From: JBAXTZ01 sp041666525
GTDB lineage: Bacteria; Bacillota; Negativicutes; JBAXTZ01
Assembly (NCBI GenBank): GCA_041666525.1
Contig: JBAYGT010000009.1
Coordinates: forward strand, 1 to 64,000
DNA: 64,000 bases
Direction: 5' to 3'
Shown here piece by piece: positions 35,747 to 44,866 of this stretch. The notes under the pieces were generated by a model, which was given only the letters and a program-made list of their open reading frames with translations, was not told where the DNA came from and did no database searches. Both the position numbers and the translations under genes were made by a program. How positions within the stretch are numbered: position 1 is the stretch's first letter; each line of letters starts with the position of its first letter.

Positions 35747-36694
35747 TTATCGTAATCCGGAGGTTGCCATTCTGCGCAACGTATGCCGCACCCCGCGCAC
35801 AGCGATCGACATCTGACGGATGTTTTCCGGCGGCGCAATTCCGCACAAACCGGCATCGCCAATATGATGAATATCTGCACCAGCCATTTTGTTCATTATG
35901 GAAATTTGCTCAATTAGCGAGGGATTTGAACTTTCTTGTGATGTGCCAAACGCAGTCATGACCAATCCACCGGCGGTGTGAATAGCTTCAGACATCGCGC
36001 AGGCTAACTCCAACGTCACTCCCGGTACAGTTCCCGGCGCCGGATACAACACACAATCTGCTCCGGCGTTAACATAGTCGCGCATGATTTTTGCATCATA
36101 GGCATTACCGCCACCGGCACCATGCATTTTTCCGGCAAAAATCATTGCGCCGTCATCCAACACCCTTCGCGCTAACTCAATTCCCCGCAATATATCCTCA
36201 TTACGCACACCGGTATTCGGATTTGCGGTTATAACAATGTAGTTCACCCCCCAGCGTCTGGCTGTCTCAAGATTAGCACGGTTAAGTTTTTTCCCTTCAT
36301 CATACGAAACATTATCTGGTACCGGTTCCATATTGCAACCAATAAAGCGGCCAATAATTCGCCGCAACTTACGAATATAATCAGCATCACAATTGTTAAT
36401 CGAAATTTTGTGTTGGATATATGCGACATATTCCATAAGATTTTCCGAATTGACGCCATCATCGTCATAACCAAAAACAAATGGCGCGGCAAAACTAAAA
36501 TCGTTCAAAGTAATCAAATCGGCGCCAAAAGCAGCCGCAAGCTCTGGGTTCGACACACCGCCAGACAAAGGCGGACAACTTATGACCGTTTCGGCACAGA
36601 TTGTCCGGCCTTCGGAATGTCTGATGATTTCCACCAGCTGTCGCTTGTCAATTTTCGCCATTTCTGAATTCTTTAGTTCGAAAATTCTTTTCAT
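35747..36694 (-). CDS. Uncharacterised TIM-barrel-like protein (possibly DUF7916)
   Basis: I do not recognise a characterised family. The 315-residue product reads like an alpha/beta barrel: repeated strand-glycine patterns such as GADLITLNDFSF, VNYIVITANPNTGVRN, GAMIFAGKMHGAGGG, GADCVLYPAPGTVPG and AGGLVMTAFGTSQESSNPS. It resembles a group often labelled DUF7916 or, wrongly, haloacid dehalogenase-like hydrolase, found near PTS and sugar genes. No catalytic residue can be assigned. GGAGG lies seven bases before the ATG, which overlaps the S41 protease stop (ATGA), so the two are translationally coupled. Confidence 0.6.
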   Translation of the reverse strand: MKRIFELKNSEMAKIDKRQLVEIIRHSEGRTICAETVISCPPLSGGVSNPELAAAFGADLITLNDFSFAAPFVFGYDDDGVNSENLMEYVAYIQHKISINNCDADYIRKLRRIIGRFIGCNMEPVPDNVSYDEGKKLNRANLETARRWGVNYIVITANPNTGVRNEDILRGIELARRVLDDGAMIFAGKMHGAGGGNAYDAKIMRDYVNAGADCVLYPAPGTVPGVTLELACAMSEAIHTAGGLVMTAFGTSQESSNPSLIEQISIMNKMAGADIHHIGDAGLCGIAPPENIRQMSIAVRGVRHTLRRMATSGLR

Positions 36695-38253
36695 CTGACC
36701 GCCTCCAAGACACTTCCAACTACACGCGTTTTTATGACCTGAATAGCCTGTTCAAGCTCGACATCCAGCCCACTAGCCACCTTTAACGCATTAGCCCGCG
36801 TCAGCGGGATACGAATCGATGGCGTCACTCCACCACTGCCGTCACGGCTGTCAATCTGGACCTTCCTGTTCTTGTCCAGGGACTGTCCGGTGGGCCAGTG
36901 CACTTCAATATCGCCCGGCATCTTCGCTTCGCCTCCGGTCATCCCGAATGATCCGTTTGTTCCATAAAATCCTATGGTTCCGCCATTAGGCAGATTCTTG
37001 ATTCCCAACGCTATACCCTCGCCGGAGCTGATACACTTGGAGTTAATAATAGCCACGACCGGACCGGCGAAAAATGGCGCCGCCGGTTCGATATATAGTC
37101 CATAGTCGGCTTCGAACGGTTTTCTATCAGGATCTGGCTGTATCTCCATAACGCCGGTTACAGCGTTGAAACAATTCTGATATTCATAAAATGTTTTTTC
37201 TTTATAAAACGCAGCCAGCATATCCGCAACCATCACATCTGCTCCGCCAAGGTTGTTTCTCACATCCAGAATCAGGCCGATAACTTTCTGATTATTAAAT
37301 TCACGCAAACCGGTTCTGAATAAATTTAACGTTGAAACCGCAGTTCCAGTCTGCTGTAAGTCGACGTCGAGCTCACACCAAATTTTCATATAGCCAATGT
37401 TTCCGTCAATAATTCTTGTTTCAATCATTGACGTGGGTGGAACATCGGGATTTGCAACACCCAGGATAAGATCACGCAAACCATCTGAAACAACAGTGTT
37501 CGGATAGTTTTTCGACAAGGATTTTTTCTTATCGTCGTAAGCATATATTTCTGCAACTATCGGCTCACTGCAACCAATATTTATGAATGATAAAACAAGT
37601 TTAGCGTCAAGGTGCGCCCGTGTAAGATAACGTGCTTTTTGATTCTCCAAATCCACACTTGTGGCAGAATTGGATGCAAAAATAGTTGATTTCCCAATTA
37701 ACGCAACGGCAACAGGCTGATTATTCCACTCCACCAACTCGGCTCCAGCCCGCAGCCCGCGAGCAAAAGCCGGCCCTTCCTCATCGACCCAGCTCGCAAT
37801 TATTTTCCCGTCTGTCAATTTCATTACTGAAAACCCGAACCCGCCGCCAATATATTTATCATTAATGTCCTGAATATTGCTCATACGAACGTGGCCGTCA
37901 GGAATAGCATTAACATAGGCTCTTAACGCCAAATAATAAGCTTCAAAATTTTTTGAGCTTTGGGCCTTGGCTATTTTCGGTTGATATTTGTTATATAAAT
38001 CGGTCCATCCAATATTTTTCCAAACAGTAAAGGCGTACTCGCGCGAAAATTTTTCATGCAGTTTATCAAAAGCTTTCACCCAGGAGAGGTTGCTGAAGTC
38101 CGCTGCTATTGGCGCCTGATAGGCGGGCTGTACAGACGCATAAACTGTTGTATGTGTCAAACCAAGTGAACATAGAGCCAGCAACAGCGTAAAACCAACC
38201 AGCACGATTAATGAACTTGTAGTCCAACGAGCGTTCATATCTATTTTAAACAC
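36691..38253 (-). CDS. S41 family peptidase with PDZ domain, exported
   Basis: The 520-residue product is a C-terminal-processing-type serine protease. A signal segment (LIVLVGFTLLLALCSLGL, ending near VYAS) is followed by a helical N-terminal domain. Next come a PDZ-like region (YIGGGFGFSVM to RAGAELVEWNNQPV, about 135-190) and the S41 core (DVRNNLGG, then the probable catalytic Ser in NSKCISSGEGIALGIKN). A GTG at 38253 with GAGG eight bases upstream is chosen; an ATG five codons on has no site. Its substrate is unknown. It is coupled to the barrel protein downstream and lies 53 bases after glycerate kinase. Confidence 0.83.
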   Translation of the reverse strand: MFKIDMNARWTTSSLIVLVGFTLLLALCSLGLTHTTVYASVQPAYQAPIAADFSNLSWVKAFDKLHEKFSREYAFTVWKNIGWTDLYNKYQPKIAKAQSSKNFEAYYLALRAYVNAIPDGHVRMSNIQDINDKYIGGGFGFSVMKLTDGKIIASWVDEEGPAFARGLRAGAELVEWNNQPVAVALIGKSTIFASNSATSVDLENQKARYLTRAHLDAKLVLSFINIGCSEPIVAEIYAYDDKKKSLSKNYPNTVVSDGLRDLILGVANPDVPPTSMIETRIIDGNIGYMKIWCELDVDLQQTGTAVSTLNLFRTGLREFNNQKVIGLILDVRNNLGGADVMVADMLAAFYKEKTFYEYQNCFNAVTGVMEIQPDPDRKPFEADYGLYIEPAAPFFAGPVVAIINSKCISSGEGIALGIKNLPNGGTIGFYGTNGSFGMTGGEAKMPGDIEVHWPTGQSLDKNRKVQIDSRDGSGGVTPSIRIPLTRANALKVASGLDVELEQAIQVIKTRVVGSVLEAVR

Positions 38254-38306
38254 AATTGCCGCCTCTCTTAGAAACTCTCTATTAATAAAATTCTGCAAAA
38301 AATCAA

Positions 38307-39461
38307 TTATTCCTGCCTGACAGTTAAATTCTTTACCGACAACAGCGCTCCAATATTTTTTGCTGTCCGAAACAAGTTTGCTTCAGCGTTTTTCAAACAG
38401 TCTGCCACCGCGCAGGGTTTAACAACTGTTGAAAACATCGCGGCGAAAGTACCGTTATCCAATAATTCTTCAGCGCTATCATCAAGCGCTCCGGAAATAC
38501 AAACCGCAGGAATGCTGTGTCGATTGGCAATTTGCGCAACAACCGCCGGAGCTTTCCCCTGCAGTGTCTGAAAATCAGTCCGTCCTTCTCCGGTAATCAC
38601 CAAATCAGCCCCGACAATTTTTTTTTCAAACTCAATCGTACCCAGCACCAATTCGGCACCGGGCACCAAACTTGCTCCAAAAAAATATAACAATGCAGCC
38701 GCCGTCCCGCCCGCTGCCCCGCAGCCGGGAACCGCCATTGCATCAATTCCGGTAGCCGCAAGCGCAACATTTGCGTAATTTTCCAAACCGGCATCCAGGA
38801 TATTGATCATTTCGTCCGTCGCACCTTTTTGCCGTGCATAATTTCGTGCGGCACCATAATCGCCATATAACAAAATATCAACGTCACAAGCTACAAGAAT
38901 GCTTGCTTCGCGCAGCCGCGAATCAATCTGACTACAATCAATGGCCTTGAGTTCAAGAAGCTCACCACCGCCATAACCAAGCTCACAACCATTGGCTTTC
39001 AGAAATTTGACCCCCAGCGCTTGCGCCATTCCAACGCCGCCGTCGGTCGTTGCGCTCCCACCCAAACCAATTATTATCTTGCGCAATCCGCGCTTCAATG
39101 CATCTCTTATCAGTTGTCCGGTTCCAAACGTCGTCGCTCCAAGCGCATCTAAACGCTCCGATGGTACCAATGGCAACCCTGATGCCGCCGCCATTTCAAT
39201 AACTGCAGTTGTACCATCACCGGTCACTCCATAACTAGCGTTCACTACATTTCCAAGCGGACCAGTTACTTCTACACTAATGTAACTTCCGCACGTAGCT
39301 GTTACCACTGCGTCTACCGTTCCTTCGCCGCCGTCGGCAACCGGAATTTTCAGGTATTCCGCTTGTGGCAAACTTGTTGCCAAACCACGCTCGATAATGT
39401 CTGCGACTTGCGGCGAAGACAATGTTCCTTTATAAGAATCGGCAGCAATAACAATTTTCAT
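38307..39461 (-). CDS. Glycerate kinase (GarK/GlxK family)
   Basis: Family members phosphorylate D-glycerate to 2-phosphoglycerate (or 3-). The 384-residue protein aligns along its length with GarK: MKIVIAADSYKGTLS, PVADGGEGTVDA, TAVIEMAAASGLPLV, GLGGSATTDGGVGMAQALG, and DLVITGEGRTDFQTLQGKAP. One deviation stands out: the motif usually read as ACDVdNPLxGxxGAA is here ACDVDILLYGDYGAA, losing the Asn-Pro. The start has GAGAGG four bases upstream. A terminator hairpin lies just ahead of its ribosome binding site. Confidence 0.87.
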   Translation of the reverse strand: MKIVIAADSYKGTLSSPQVADIIERGLATSLPQAEYLKIPVADGGEGTVDAVVTATCGSYISVEVTGPLGNVVNASYGVTGDGTTAVIEMAAASGLPLVPSERLDALGATTFGTGQLIRDALKRGLRKIIIGLGGSATTDGGVGMAQALGVKFLKANGCELGYGGGELLELKAIDCSQIDSRLREASILVACDVDILLYGDYGAARNYARQKGATDEMINILDAGLENYANVALAATGIDAMAVPGCGAAGGTAAALLYFFGASLVPGAELVLGTIEFEKKIVGADLVITGEGRTDFQTLQGKAPAVVAQIANRHSIPAVCISGALDDSAEELLDNGTFAAMFSTVVKPCAVADCLKNAEANLFRTAKNIGALLSVKNLTVRQE

Positions 39462-39471
39462 TTTACCTCTC

Positions 39472-39500
39472 AAAACGAAAACACCGCCTTGCGGCGGTGT
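39472..39500 (-). terminator. Terminator hairpin just upstream of glycerate kinase
   Basis: On the minus strand ACACCGCC-GCAA-GGCGGTGT is followed by TTTCGTTTT. It lies 15 bases after the ABC ATPase stop and ends about ten bases before the glycerate kinase ATG, so downstream genes depend on read-through or on another promoter. Confidence 0.8.
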
Positions 39501-39515
39501 AAATTAATATTAAAA

Positions 39516-40622
39516 TTACAACGAAATATTTTGCTCTGTTTCAAAATCAAAAATATGACAATTTTCGATGTTGAAGTAGAAAGTATAAGCAGTGTCCCGT
39601 TTTACTTCACGGGAAACATGAGCCTCCATACGCGAAATCCACTCCACACCACCGGCGGTGAAGTAAACATAAGCTTCGCTGCCCATTTGCTCCGTAATCG
39701 AAGTTACGCCTTTCACTTCATCGGACACGCTTTCAGCAAACGGCCTGACGCTGATATGCTCCGGTCGAACGCCAAACCACACTTTTTTACCAACCGCCCC
39801 CCGGACTTTTTCGGCTTTCTTTGCCGGCAGCGGCATTTTCACATCACCGATTTTAACAAAAATATCGTTTCCTTCAGAAACTAAATCAGCTTGACGAATA
39901 TTCATCGCCGGACTGCCAATGAAGCCTGCAACAAATTTATTCGCCGGGAAATCATAAAGATTCATCGGACTGTCCACCTGCATGATTCTGCCCAAGCTCA
40001 AAACACAGATCCGGTCGCCCATCGTCATTGCCTCTACCTGGTCGTGAGTTACATAAATCATTGTTGTTTTCAGTTCTTTATGTAAATGCGCAATACGAAC
40101 ACGCATGCTTACCCGCAGTTTGGCATCAAGGTTGGATAACGGCTCATCAAACAAGAACACGTCCGGTTTACGCACGATGGCACGGCCAAGCGCTACGCGT
40201 TGACGTTGTCCGCCTGACAACAGCTTCGGCTTACGATCCAGCAAATCGGTAATTTCCAATTTTTCAGCGGCTTCATGAACGCGTTGCTTAATTTCGGCTT
40301 TGGGCATTTTTTGCAATTCCAAACCGAACGCCATATTGCCATAAACTGTCATGTGTGGGTACAATGCATAGTTTTGGAAAACCATCGCAATTCCGCGGTC
40401 TTTTGGCAATACGTCGTTAACTACACGATTACCGATTACAATTTCACCGCCGGAAATTTCTTCCAATCCGGCAATCATCCGCAATGTCGTTGATTTGGCA
40501 CAACCCGACGGGCCAACGAAAACCATGAATTCGCCATCCTTAATGTCGAGGTTAATACCATGAACTGCCTTGAATCCGTTGGCGTATAACTTTTCTACGC
40601 CTTTTAACAAAACTTGTGCCAT
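39516..40622 (-). CDS. ABC transporter ATPase, MalK/UgpC/MsmX type
   Basis: The 368-residue ATPase powers carbohydrate uptake transporters of the CUT1 class. Walker A is GPSGCAKST, the Q-loop VFQNYALYPHMTV, the signature LSGGQRQRVALGRAIV, Walker B VFLFDEPLSNLDAKLR and the H-loop YVTHDQVEAM. A C-terminal TOBE/OB regulatory domain follows (about 245-368, with WFGVRPEHI). No permease or binding protein of this class is in the window. As with MsmX of Bacillus, it may energise several transporters encoded elsewhere. AAGGAG precedes the ATG. Confidence 0.93.
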   Translation of the reverse strand: MAQVLLKGVEKLYANGFKAVHGINLDIKDGEFMVFVGPSGCAKSTTLRMIAGLEEISGGEIVIGNRVVNDVLPKDRGIAMVFQNYALYPHMTVYGNMAFGLELQKMPKAEIKQRVHEAAEKLEITDLLDRKPKLLSGGQRQRVALGRAIVRKPDVFLFDEPLSNLDAKLRVSMRVRIAHLHKELKTTMIYVTHDQVEAMTMGDRICVLSLGRIMQVDSPMNLYDFPANKFVAGFIGSPAMNIRQADLVSEGNDIFVKIGDVKMPLPAKKAEKVRGAVGKKVWFGVRPEHISVRPFAESVSDEVKGVTSITEQMGSEAYVYFTAGGVEWISRMEAHVSREVKRDTAYTFYFNIENCHIFDFETEQNISL

Positions 40623-40653
40623 TCTCTTCTCCTTCTATACTTGTTCAATATAA

Positions 40654-41523
40654 CTAAACAAGCGGATATACCGCGCCAAGCATGCCAGCATCATTTCCCA
40701 GCTTTGTCACACGCAAATCACAGCCAAATCCCGATCGCAAATATTGCGTCAAAGCTCCGCTAAGCGCTGGCAACAAAACATCCGGCGAACCGGAAACTCC
40801 GCCACCGATAACAATAGCCTGAGGATCAAGCAAATAGATGATATCAGCCAGCCCTGCTGCCACTTCAAGTGACCAGTCAGATAACGCTGAAATATATTCC
40901 GGATTTTCGGCTCTAACCTGACTAAAGATATATTCGCCGTTAATATCCGGTTTCCCTTCTTTTTTCGAAATATTTTTCACCAAAACTGAAGTTGCAGCAT
41001 TTTTTTCCAAATAATCAACAATTCCGGATTTGGTTCGCAGGCAACCAACCTCACCGGCGCGGTAATGATGACCGCGATAAATCTTATTGTTCAAAATAAT
41101 TCCGCCGCCTACCCCGGTACCGAGCGCAACACAAACAAACGTCTGCAAATCAATTCCCGCGCCCAACCAATTTTCGCCAAGCGCTATGCAGTTAACATCG
41201 TTTTCTACTGCAACCGGCAAAGCAAAGTTTTCTTGCAAACGGTGTTTTATTTGCATCCCCTGCCAACCGGGCAGATTATTGTTGGCCAGCAGTACTATTC
41301 CTGCATCGGCATCAATTACTCCGGCCGAACTAACTCCGATTCCGCTAATCATATGCTCAGATTGTAACTGCTCAATCAACTTGACTACTCTATTCATCAA
41401 TGCTTCGCCGCCTAATTGCGCTTGCGTCGAAATTTTTGCGTGAAAAACTATTTTTCCGGAGCTGTCAACTACTCCGTATTTTATGTCAGTACCGCCGATA
41501 TCAATTGCCGCAAACAGCCTCAT
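40654..41523 (-). CDS. ROK family sugar kinase
   Basis: The 289-residue product has the ROK fold: FAAIDIGGTDIKYGVVD (ATP phosphate loop), ISGIGVSSAGVID, VENDVNCIALGE with the catalytic Asp, and CVALGTGVGGGIILNNKIY. It lacks the zinc-binding C-x-C-G-x-x-G-C motif of many ROK glucokinases; the equivalent region is GEVGCLRTKSGIVDYLE. Zinc-less ROK kinases include beta-glucoside and some N-acylmannosamine kinases. nanE four genes upstream in the same run makes a ManNAc-like substrate a reasonable guess, not more. It starts nine bases after the DUF4127 stop. Confidence 0.88.
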   Translation of the reverse strand: MRLFAAIDIGGTDIKYGVVDSSGKIVFHAKISTQAQLGGEALMNRVVKLIEQLQSEHMISGIGVSSAGVIDADAGIVLLANNNLPGWQGMQIKHRLQENFALPVAVENDVNCIALGENWLGAGIDLQTFVCVALGTGVGGGIILNNKIYRGHHYRAGEVGCLRTKSGIVDYLEKNAATSVLVKNISKKEGKPDINGEYIFSQVRAENPEYISALSDWSLEVAAGLADIIYLLDPQAIVIGGGVSGSPDVLLPALSGALTQYLRSGFGCDLRVTKLGNDAGMLGAVYPLV

Positions 41524-41531
41524 ACTTCACC

Positions 41532-43058
41532 CTAATATTTCTTGTAGAACAAATCAAATTTCACGCCAATTTCAAACATTCTGCGCCACGGGCGCCAAAC
41601 GGTTAACCGTTCAATTTCCCAGTCAATGAATGAATTTCTAATATTTGCATACCAAAAACGCTCCAAGCGGTGTTCTGTTTCGCGATTAATTTCTTCATCA
41701 AAACCGTTCATAACAAAATATGACGCGCCATATTGCGGCAAGAAATCCACAATCATTTCCTGGCGGATAACACCTTGATAAGCCCAACCTTCCAATAAAT
41801 GATAAATTTTATTGCGCACTATTTCTTTACCACGCGAATCTTCGTAAGCAAAAATTGCGGTTGCGATCACCGTTCCGGTCGTATTGCAGTTTGTATTCCA
41901 ACCGGCATATGCGGTGATTTCATCCAGCATTCCGGCATCATCTAACATTTGTACCAGTTCATGATCACCGCCATTGCAAAACGCCACATCTGCGACTGCC
42001 ACCTGATAGCCATCGGCAACATAGTCGCTAATCCGCATCACAAATTCGCGCAAATTGCGATATGAAGAATAGGTTATGTCTTTTGCAAACTGACTGGCTG
42101 ATTCCATCATGAATTTTCCCGGCGCATTAATCGCAAGAATAATATCAGCTTGCTCCGGTGAATCTGCTACCAAGCAACCGGCGGCTAAAATATGAGCTTT
42201 CAGACATTCGCCAAGCGGACGGTCTTCATATAATGCAATAACGTTGGCAGCGTTCACTGCGCTGTAGAAAGGAAATATTTTCAACGGACGATATTTATAT
42301 GCAATGCACCGCACCAATAAGGTACAACCAACTTCGTCTGCCCCCGGGTACATATGTACACGCGGCTGCAACCGCCGTCCAACAACTTCACTGACAATAG
42401 TTTTCTGGTCGATGGCGGTAAATCCGTATGGCGCCGAATCATCTTGCGGTATTGACAAAAAATCAATCACTCCGGAGTCAGTCAACCCAATTGCGGCCTT
42501 GTTAATCTCGATGTTTTTTCGGCGCCGCTCACAATAATCATCCAGAGGCTCTTTGGGCAAGCGTGCGATTATTTGACCGAGTTCGGATGTTTCGGCAGCG
42601 GATAAGCCTTCACGCTCAGTTTTGTCGTTCAACCAGCCCCAACGGAAAATATCATTACCAAACTCCTGATAATAATCCGGTTCTTCTTCGGACGAACTAT
42701 ACGTCGGTGTGCGCATAATCAAACAGGCTGCGAGTATTTCTATATCACTGTTTATTGATTTTATCGCTTCTAACCGGCCGAGTCGCGCAAGCAATGTTTC
42801 AACGCGCTCATGATGCAACCGGCTCGGCAATAAACCGCCGTAAACCAGCTGTTCCAACGAGACTACCAGTTTATCAGCCCCTACCACCGCCGTTTGCAAC
42901 CATTCCCACAATTTGTCTGTATCTGCAGGTGTTTTTTTTGTACCAAGCATTTCACGCGGCGGAGCGATCAATTCCACATTGCTACGAATATCAGCGATCA
43001 TCTGCGGATAGATGTAATTGCATGGCCGCTCGTCCAATGGCAGATAAACGATTTTCAT
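41532..43058 (-). CDS. DUF4127 family protein
   Basis: The 508-residue cytoplasmic protein matches DUF4127, whose members begin with a pattern like MKIVYLPLDERPCNYIYP and contain a conserved ADEVGCTLLVR segment. Other conserved-looking stretches are VVSLEQLVYGGLLPSR, ACLIMRTPTYSSSEEEPDYY, VADVAFCNGGDHELV and AYAGWNTNCNTTGTV. No function is known. The many buried His/Asp/Asn positions suggest an enzyme. GGAGG precedes the ATG, which overlaps the BMP lipoprotein stop (ATGA). Its tight coupling to BMP and ROK genes suggests a role in sugar catabolism or sensing. Confidence 0.85.
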   Translation of the reverse strand: MKIVYLPLDERPCNYIYPQMIADIRSNVELIAPPREMLGTKKTPADTDKLWEWLQTAVVGADKLVVSLEQLVYGGLLPSRLHHERVETLLARLGRLEAIKSINSDIEILAACLIMRTPTYSSSEEEPDYYQEFGNDIFRWGWLNDKTEREGLSAAETSELGQIIARLPKEPLDDYCERRRKNIEINKAAIGLTDSGVIDFLSIPQDDSAPYGFTAIDQKTIVSEVVGRRLQPRVHMYPGADEVGCTLLVRCIAYKYRPLKIFPFYSAVNAANVIALYEDRPLGECLKAHILAAGCLVADSPEQADIILAINAPGKFMMESASQFAKDITYSSYRNLREFVMRISDYVADGYQVAVADVAFCNGGDHELVQMLDDAGMLDEITAYAGWNTNCNTTGTVIATAIFAYEDSRGKEIVRNKIYHLLEGWAYQGVIRQEMIVDFLPQYGASYFVMNGFDEEINRETEHRLERFWYANIRNSFIDWEIERLTVWRPWRRMFEIGVKFDLFYKKY

Positions 43059-44095
43059 TGTACACCCTCCAAATTAGCAAGCAGTTTAGGATTATTTAAT
43101 AACTCTTTAATAAGCTTTTCACAAGCTTCCTGGTTAGCTTTATCCGGTGACCTGAATTTCAATCCATCATTCAGAAAATTCATTTCCAGCGTTCCACCCC
43201 GGAATCCATTATTCATGACCTGCGCGATTACCTGATTAACACCAAACTCATACTCTTCGATAACGCAACTAAGATAATTCGCGCTGTTTTTTAAATTCGT
43301 GTACTCTATTTCAGTTGCAACGAGCATAACCGGAGCGTCATGAACTGCAGAAACTACCGGGGCGATTGGAATCATTGATTCTGCAATCACAACATCGGCA
43401 CCTTGGCTAACCGCTCGCGTTACCGCGTCAAAAACACTGCGCCCCAACTTCTGTTCATTGCTAAAAACCGTATCAGCATTATATTGTGATATCTCGACAG
43501 CTTCTTTGATGATTTTCAGCGATTTATCGGCGTAATTAATGCCCGCTTTAAATCCGCGGATTAACTTATAGGAATTCGGATTGGCTTTTAACGCAATTAC
43601 CGCTACTGCCTTTTTGGCTTTTATGCCTGCTGAATATCCGGCAATAAAGCCCTCTTGAAAGGCATTGTAGTTAATAATTAAAATATTGCTGTTTTTTCCA
43701 ACCGTCGCAATGTCTTCGTCAACAATCACAAACTTTGTCTGCGGATATTTTTCTGCTAATTCAACAACATTGCGGGTATAGTATAAATCTGAATCGATAA
43801 CCACATTATATTTGCCATTACCAATTTGCTCGTCAATATATTTTTTTCGATCACTGGTGTTTACAGGAACGCGAATAATATCCGTAACCAGCCGATTGCC
43901 ATATTTAACACCGGAATTTTTTATTGCAACCTCTAATTGATTATTATATTGATCATCAACAGCTGATGCCGGATCAATAATTAAAGCCAATTTGATTTGT
44001 GTGGAAGTTGATTCGTTTTTTTCCACGCTGCCGCACCCGGTTATCGCAAACATTGCGAACAAAGCTAAAACAACGATAACAATGAGTTTTTTCAT
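43055..44095 (-). CDS. BMP (PnrA-like) family lipoprotein
   Basis: The 346-residue product is a secreted lipoprotein: signal peptide with lipobox AITGC, giving a lipidated Cys near residue 21. The mature part resembles basic membrane protein / PnrA periplasmic-binding proteins: LALIIDPASAVDDQYNNQ, KFVIVDEDIATV, GFIAGYSAGIKAKKAVAVI and ADVVIAESM. Classic members bind nucleosides and pair with a dedicated ABC transporter, which is absent here, so the ligand may be a different compound. ATG at 44095 is chosen because GAGG lies six bases upstream. Confidence 0.82.
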   Translation of the reverse strand: MKKLIVIVVLALFAMFAITGCGSVEKNESTSTQIKLALIIDPASAVDDQYNNQLEVAIKNSGVKYGNRLVTDIIRVPVNTSDRKKYIDEQIGNGKYNVVIDSDLYYTRNVVELAEKYPQTKFVIVDEDIATVGKNSNILIINYNAFQEGFIAGYSAGIKAKKAVAVIALKANPNSYKLIRGFKAGINYADKSLKIIKEAVEISQYNADTVFSNEQKLGRSVFDAVTRAVSQGADVVIAESMIPIAPVVSAVHDAPVMLVATEIEYTNLKNSANYLSCVIEEYEFGVNQVIAQVMNNGFRGGTLEMNFLNDGLKFRSPDKANQEACEKLIKELLNNPKLLANLEGVQ

Positions 44096-44108
44096 AAATT
44101 TCCTCAAA

Positions 44109-44864
44109 TCAAATTATCAAATACCCGGGATCACGAATCAACTGATTGCAAACAACATCAAACATTTTACGCGCATCAATAATTTTGACTTGCGAATTGC
44201 AGACTTTGACAACAATTAGCGCTTGCGCTTTAACCAACAATTGCTCGATTTTGTTGAAATTCGTTGGCGGTTTCTGCCAATTATGCAACCGGTTGGCAAC
44301 AATTATTTCCCGGGAGTCCGTCATTACAACACCGTCAGTTACATCGTGCTGCAAGTGGTAAGGAACTTTCGCCAATTCTTCACAGCAATGTACCATAGTA
44401 TTACTATTATGGTCACACCCAAACAATGCAATAATGCCGTTATTTCTAACCAGGCTATAAAACGGGCTGTTTTCGTCACAAGGCGAATGCGTGTTTTCAT
44501 GATTTACCAGCAACGCTTTTGCACGCGCACCAAACCCGGTTAGCGAATGAGTTGGATGCAATGAACGCAGCGCTCCGGTTTTAATCCTGGCAGCTTCCGG
44601 AATCGCTCCGGTCCAGGTTGGTGATTGCGCCACATTCATCACCGGCGGACAATTTTTCCCGTCAGTAATTTTTCCGGTAAATGCCGGAAACAAAACGGTA
44701 TTGCTCATCATCGTCAGCGCCTCGACCACGCTCGCCGCGCCACCGTCCACTTGTCCGAAACTTTTCAACGAACAATGTGCCAAAACTATTTCATAGTTTG
44801 CAATTCCACTGGACTTCAGCGCGTCACTGATATCGTTTCGGGAATATATTCTTTCTTGCACCAT
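44109..44864 (-). CDS. AAC(3)-like N-acetyltransferase
   Basis: The 251-residue product belongs to the aminoglycoside 3-N-acetyltransferase-like (Antibiotic_NAT) family, which transfers acetyl from acetyl-CoA to an amino group. Family segments are VLAHCSLKSFGQVDGGAASV, LFPAFTGK, LHPTHSLTGFGARAKALL, DENSPFYSLVRNNGIIALFG, and NTMVHCCEELAKVPYH. The catabolic neighbours suggest an amino-sugar or amino-compound substrate rather than drug resistance. The start codon follows the FAD oxidoreductase stop by two bases; the ribosome binding site is poor. Confidence 0.83.
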   Translation of the reverse strand: MVQERIYSRNDISDALKSSGIANYEIVLAHCSLKSFGQVDGGAASVVEALTMMSNTVLFPAFTGKITDGKNCPPVMNVAQSPTWTGAIPEAARIKTGALRSLHPTHSLTGFGARAKALLVNHENTHSPCDENSPFYSLVRNNGIIALFGCDHNSNTMVHCCEELAKVPYHLQHDVTDGVVMTDSREIIVANRLHNWQKPPTNFNKIEQLLVKAQALIVVKVCNSQVKIIDARKMFDVVCNQLIRDPGYLII

Positions 44865-44866
44865 GT

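Noticed and set aside
39593..39625. A possible second parS (CTTCACGGGAAACA-like)
   Set aside because: It differs from parS at several positions, breaks the palindrome and lies in coding sequence of the ABC ATPase.
44109..44864. Antibiotic resistance by the AAC(3)-like protein
   Set aside because: The family resemblance is real, but the gene sits inside a catabolic cluster with no mobile element, so a metabolic substrate is more likely.
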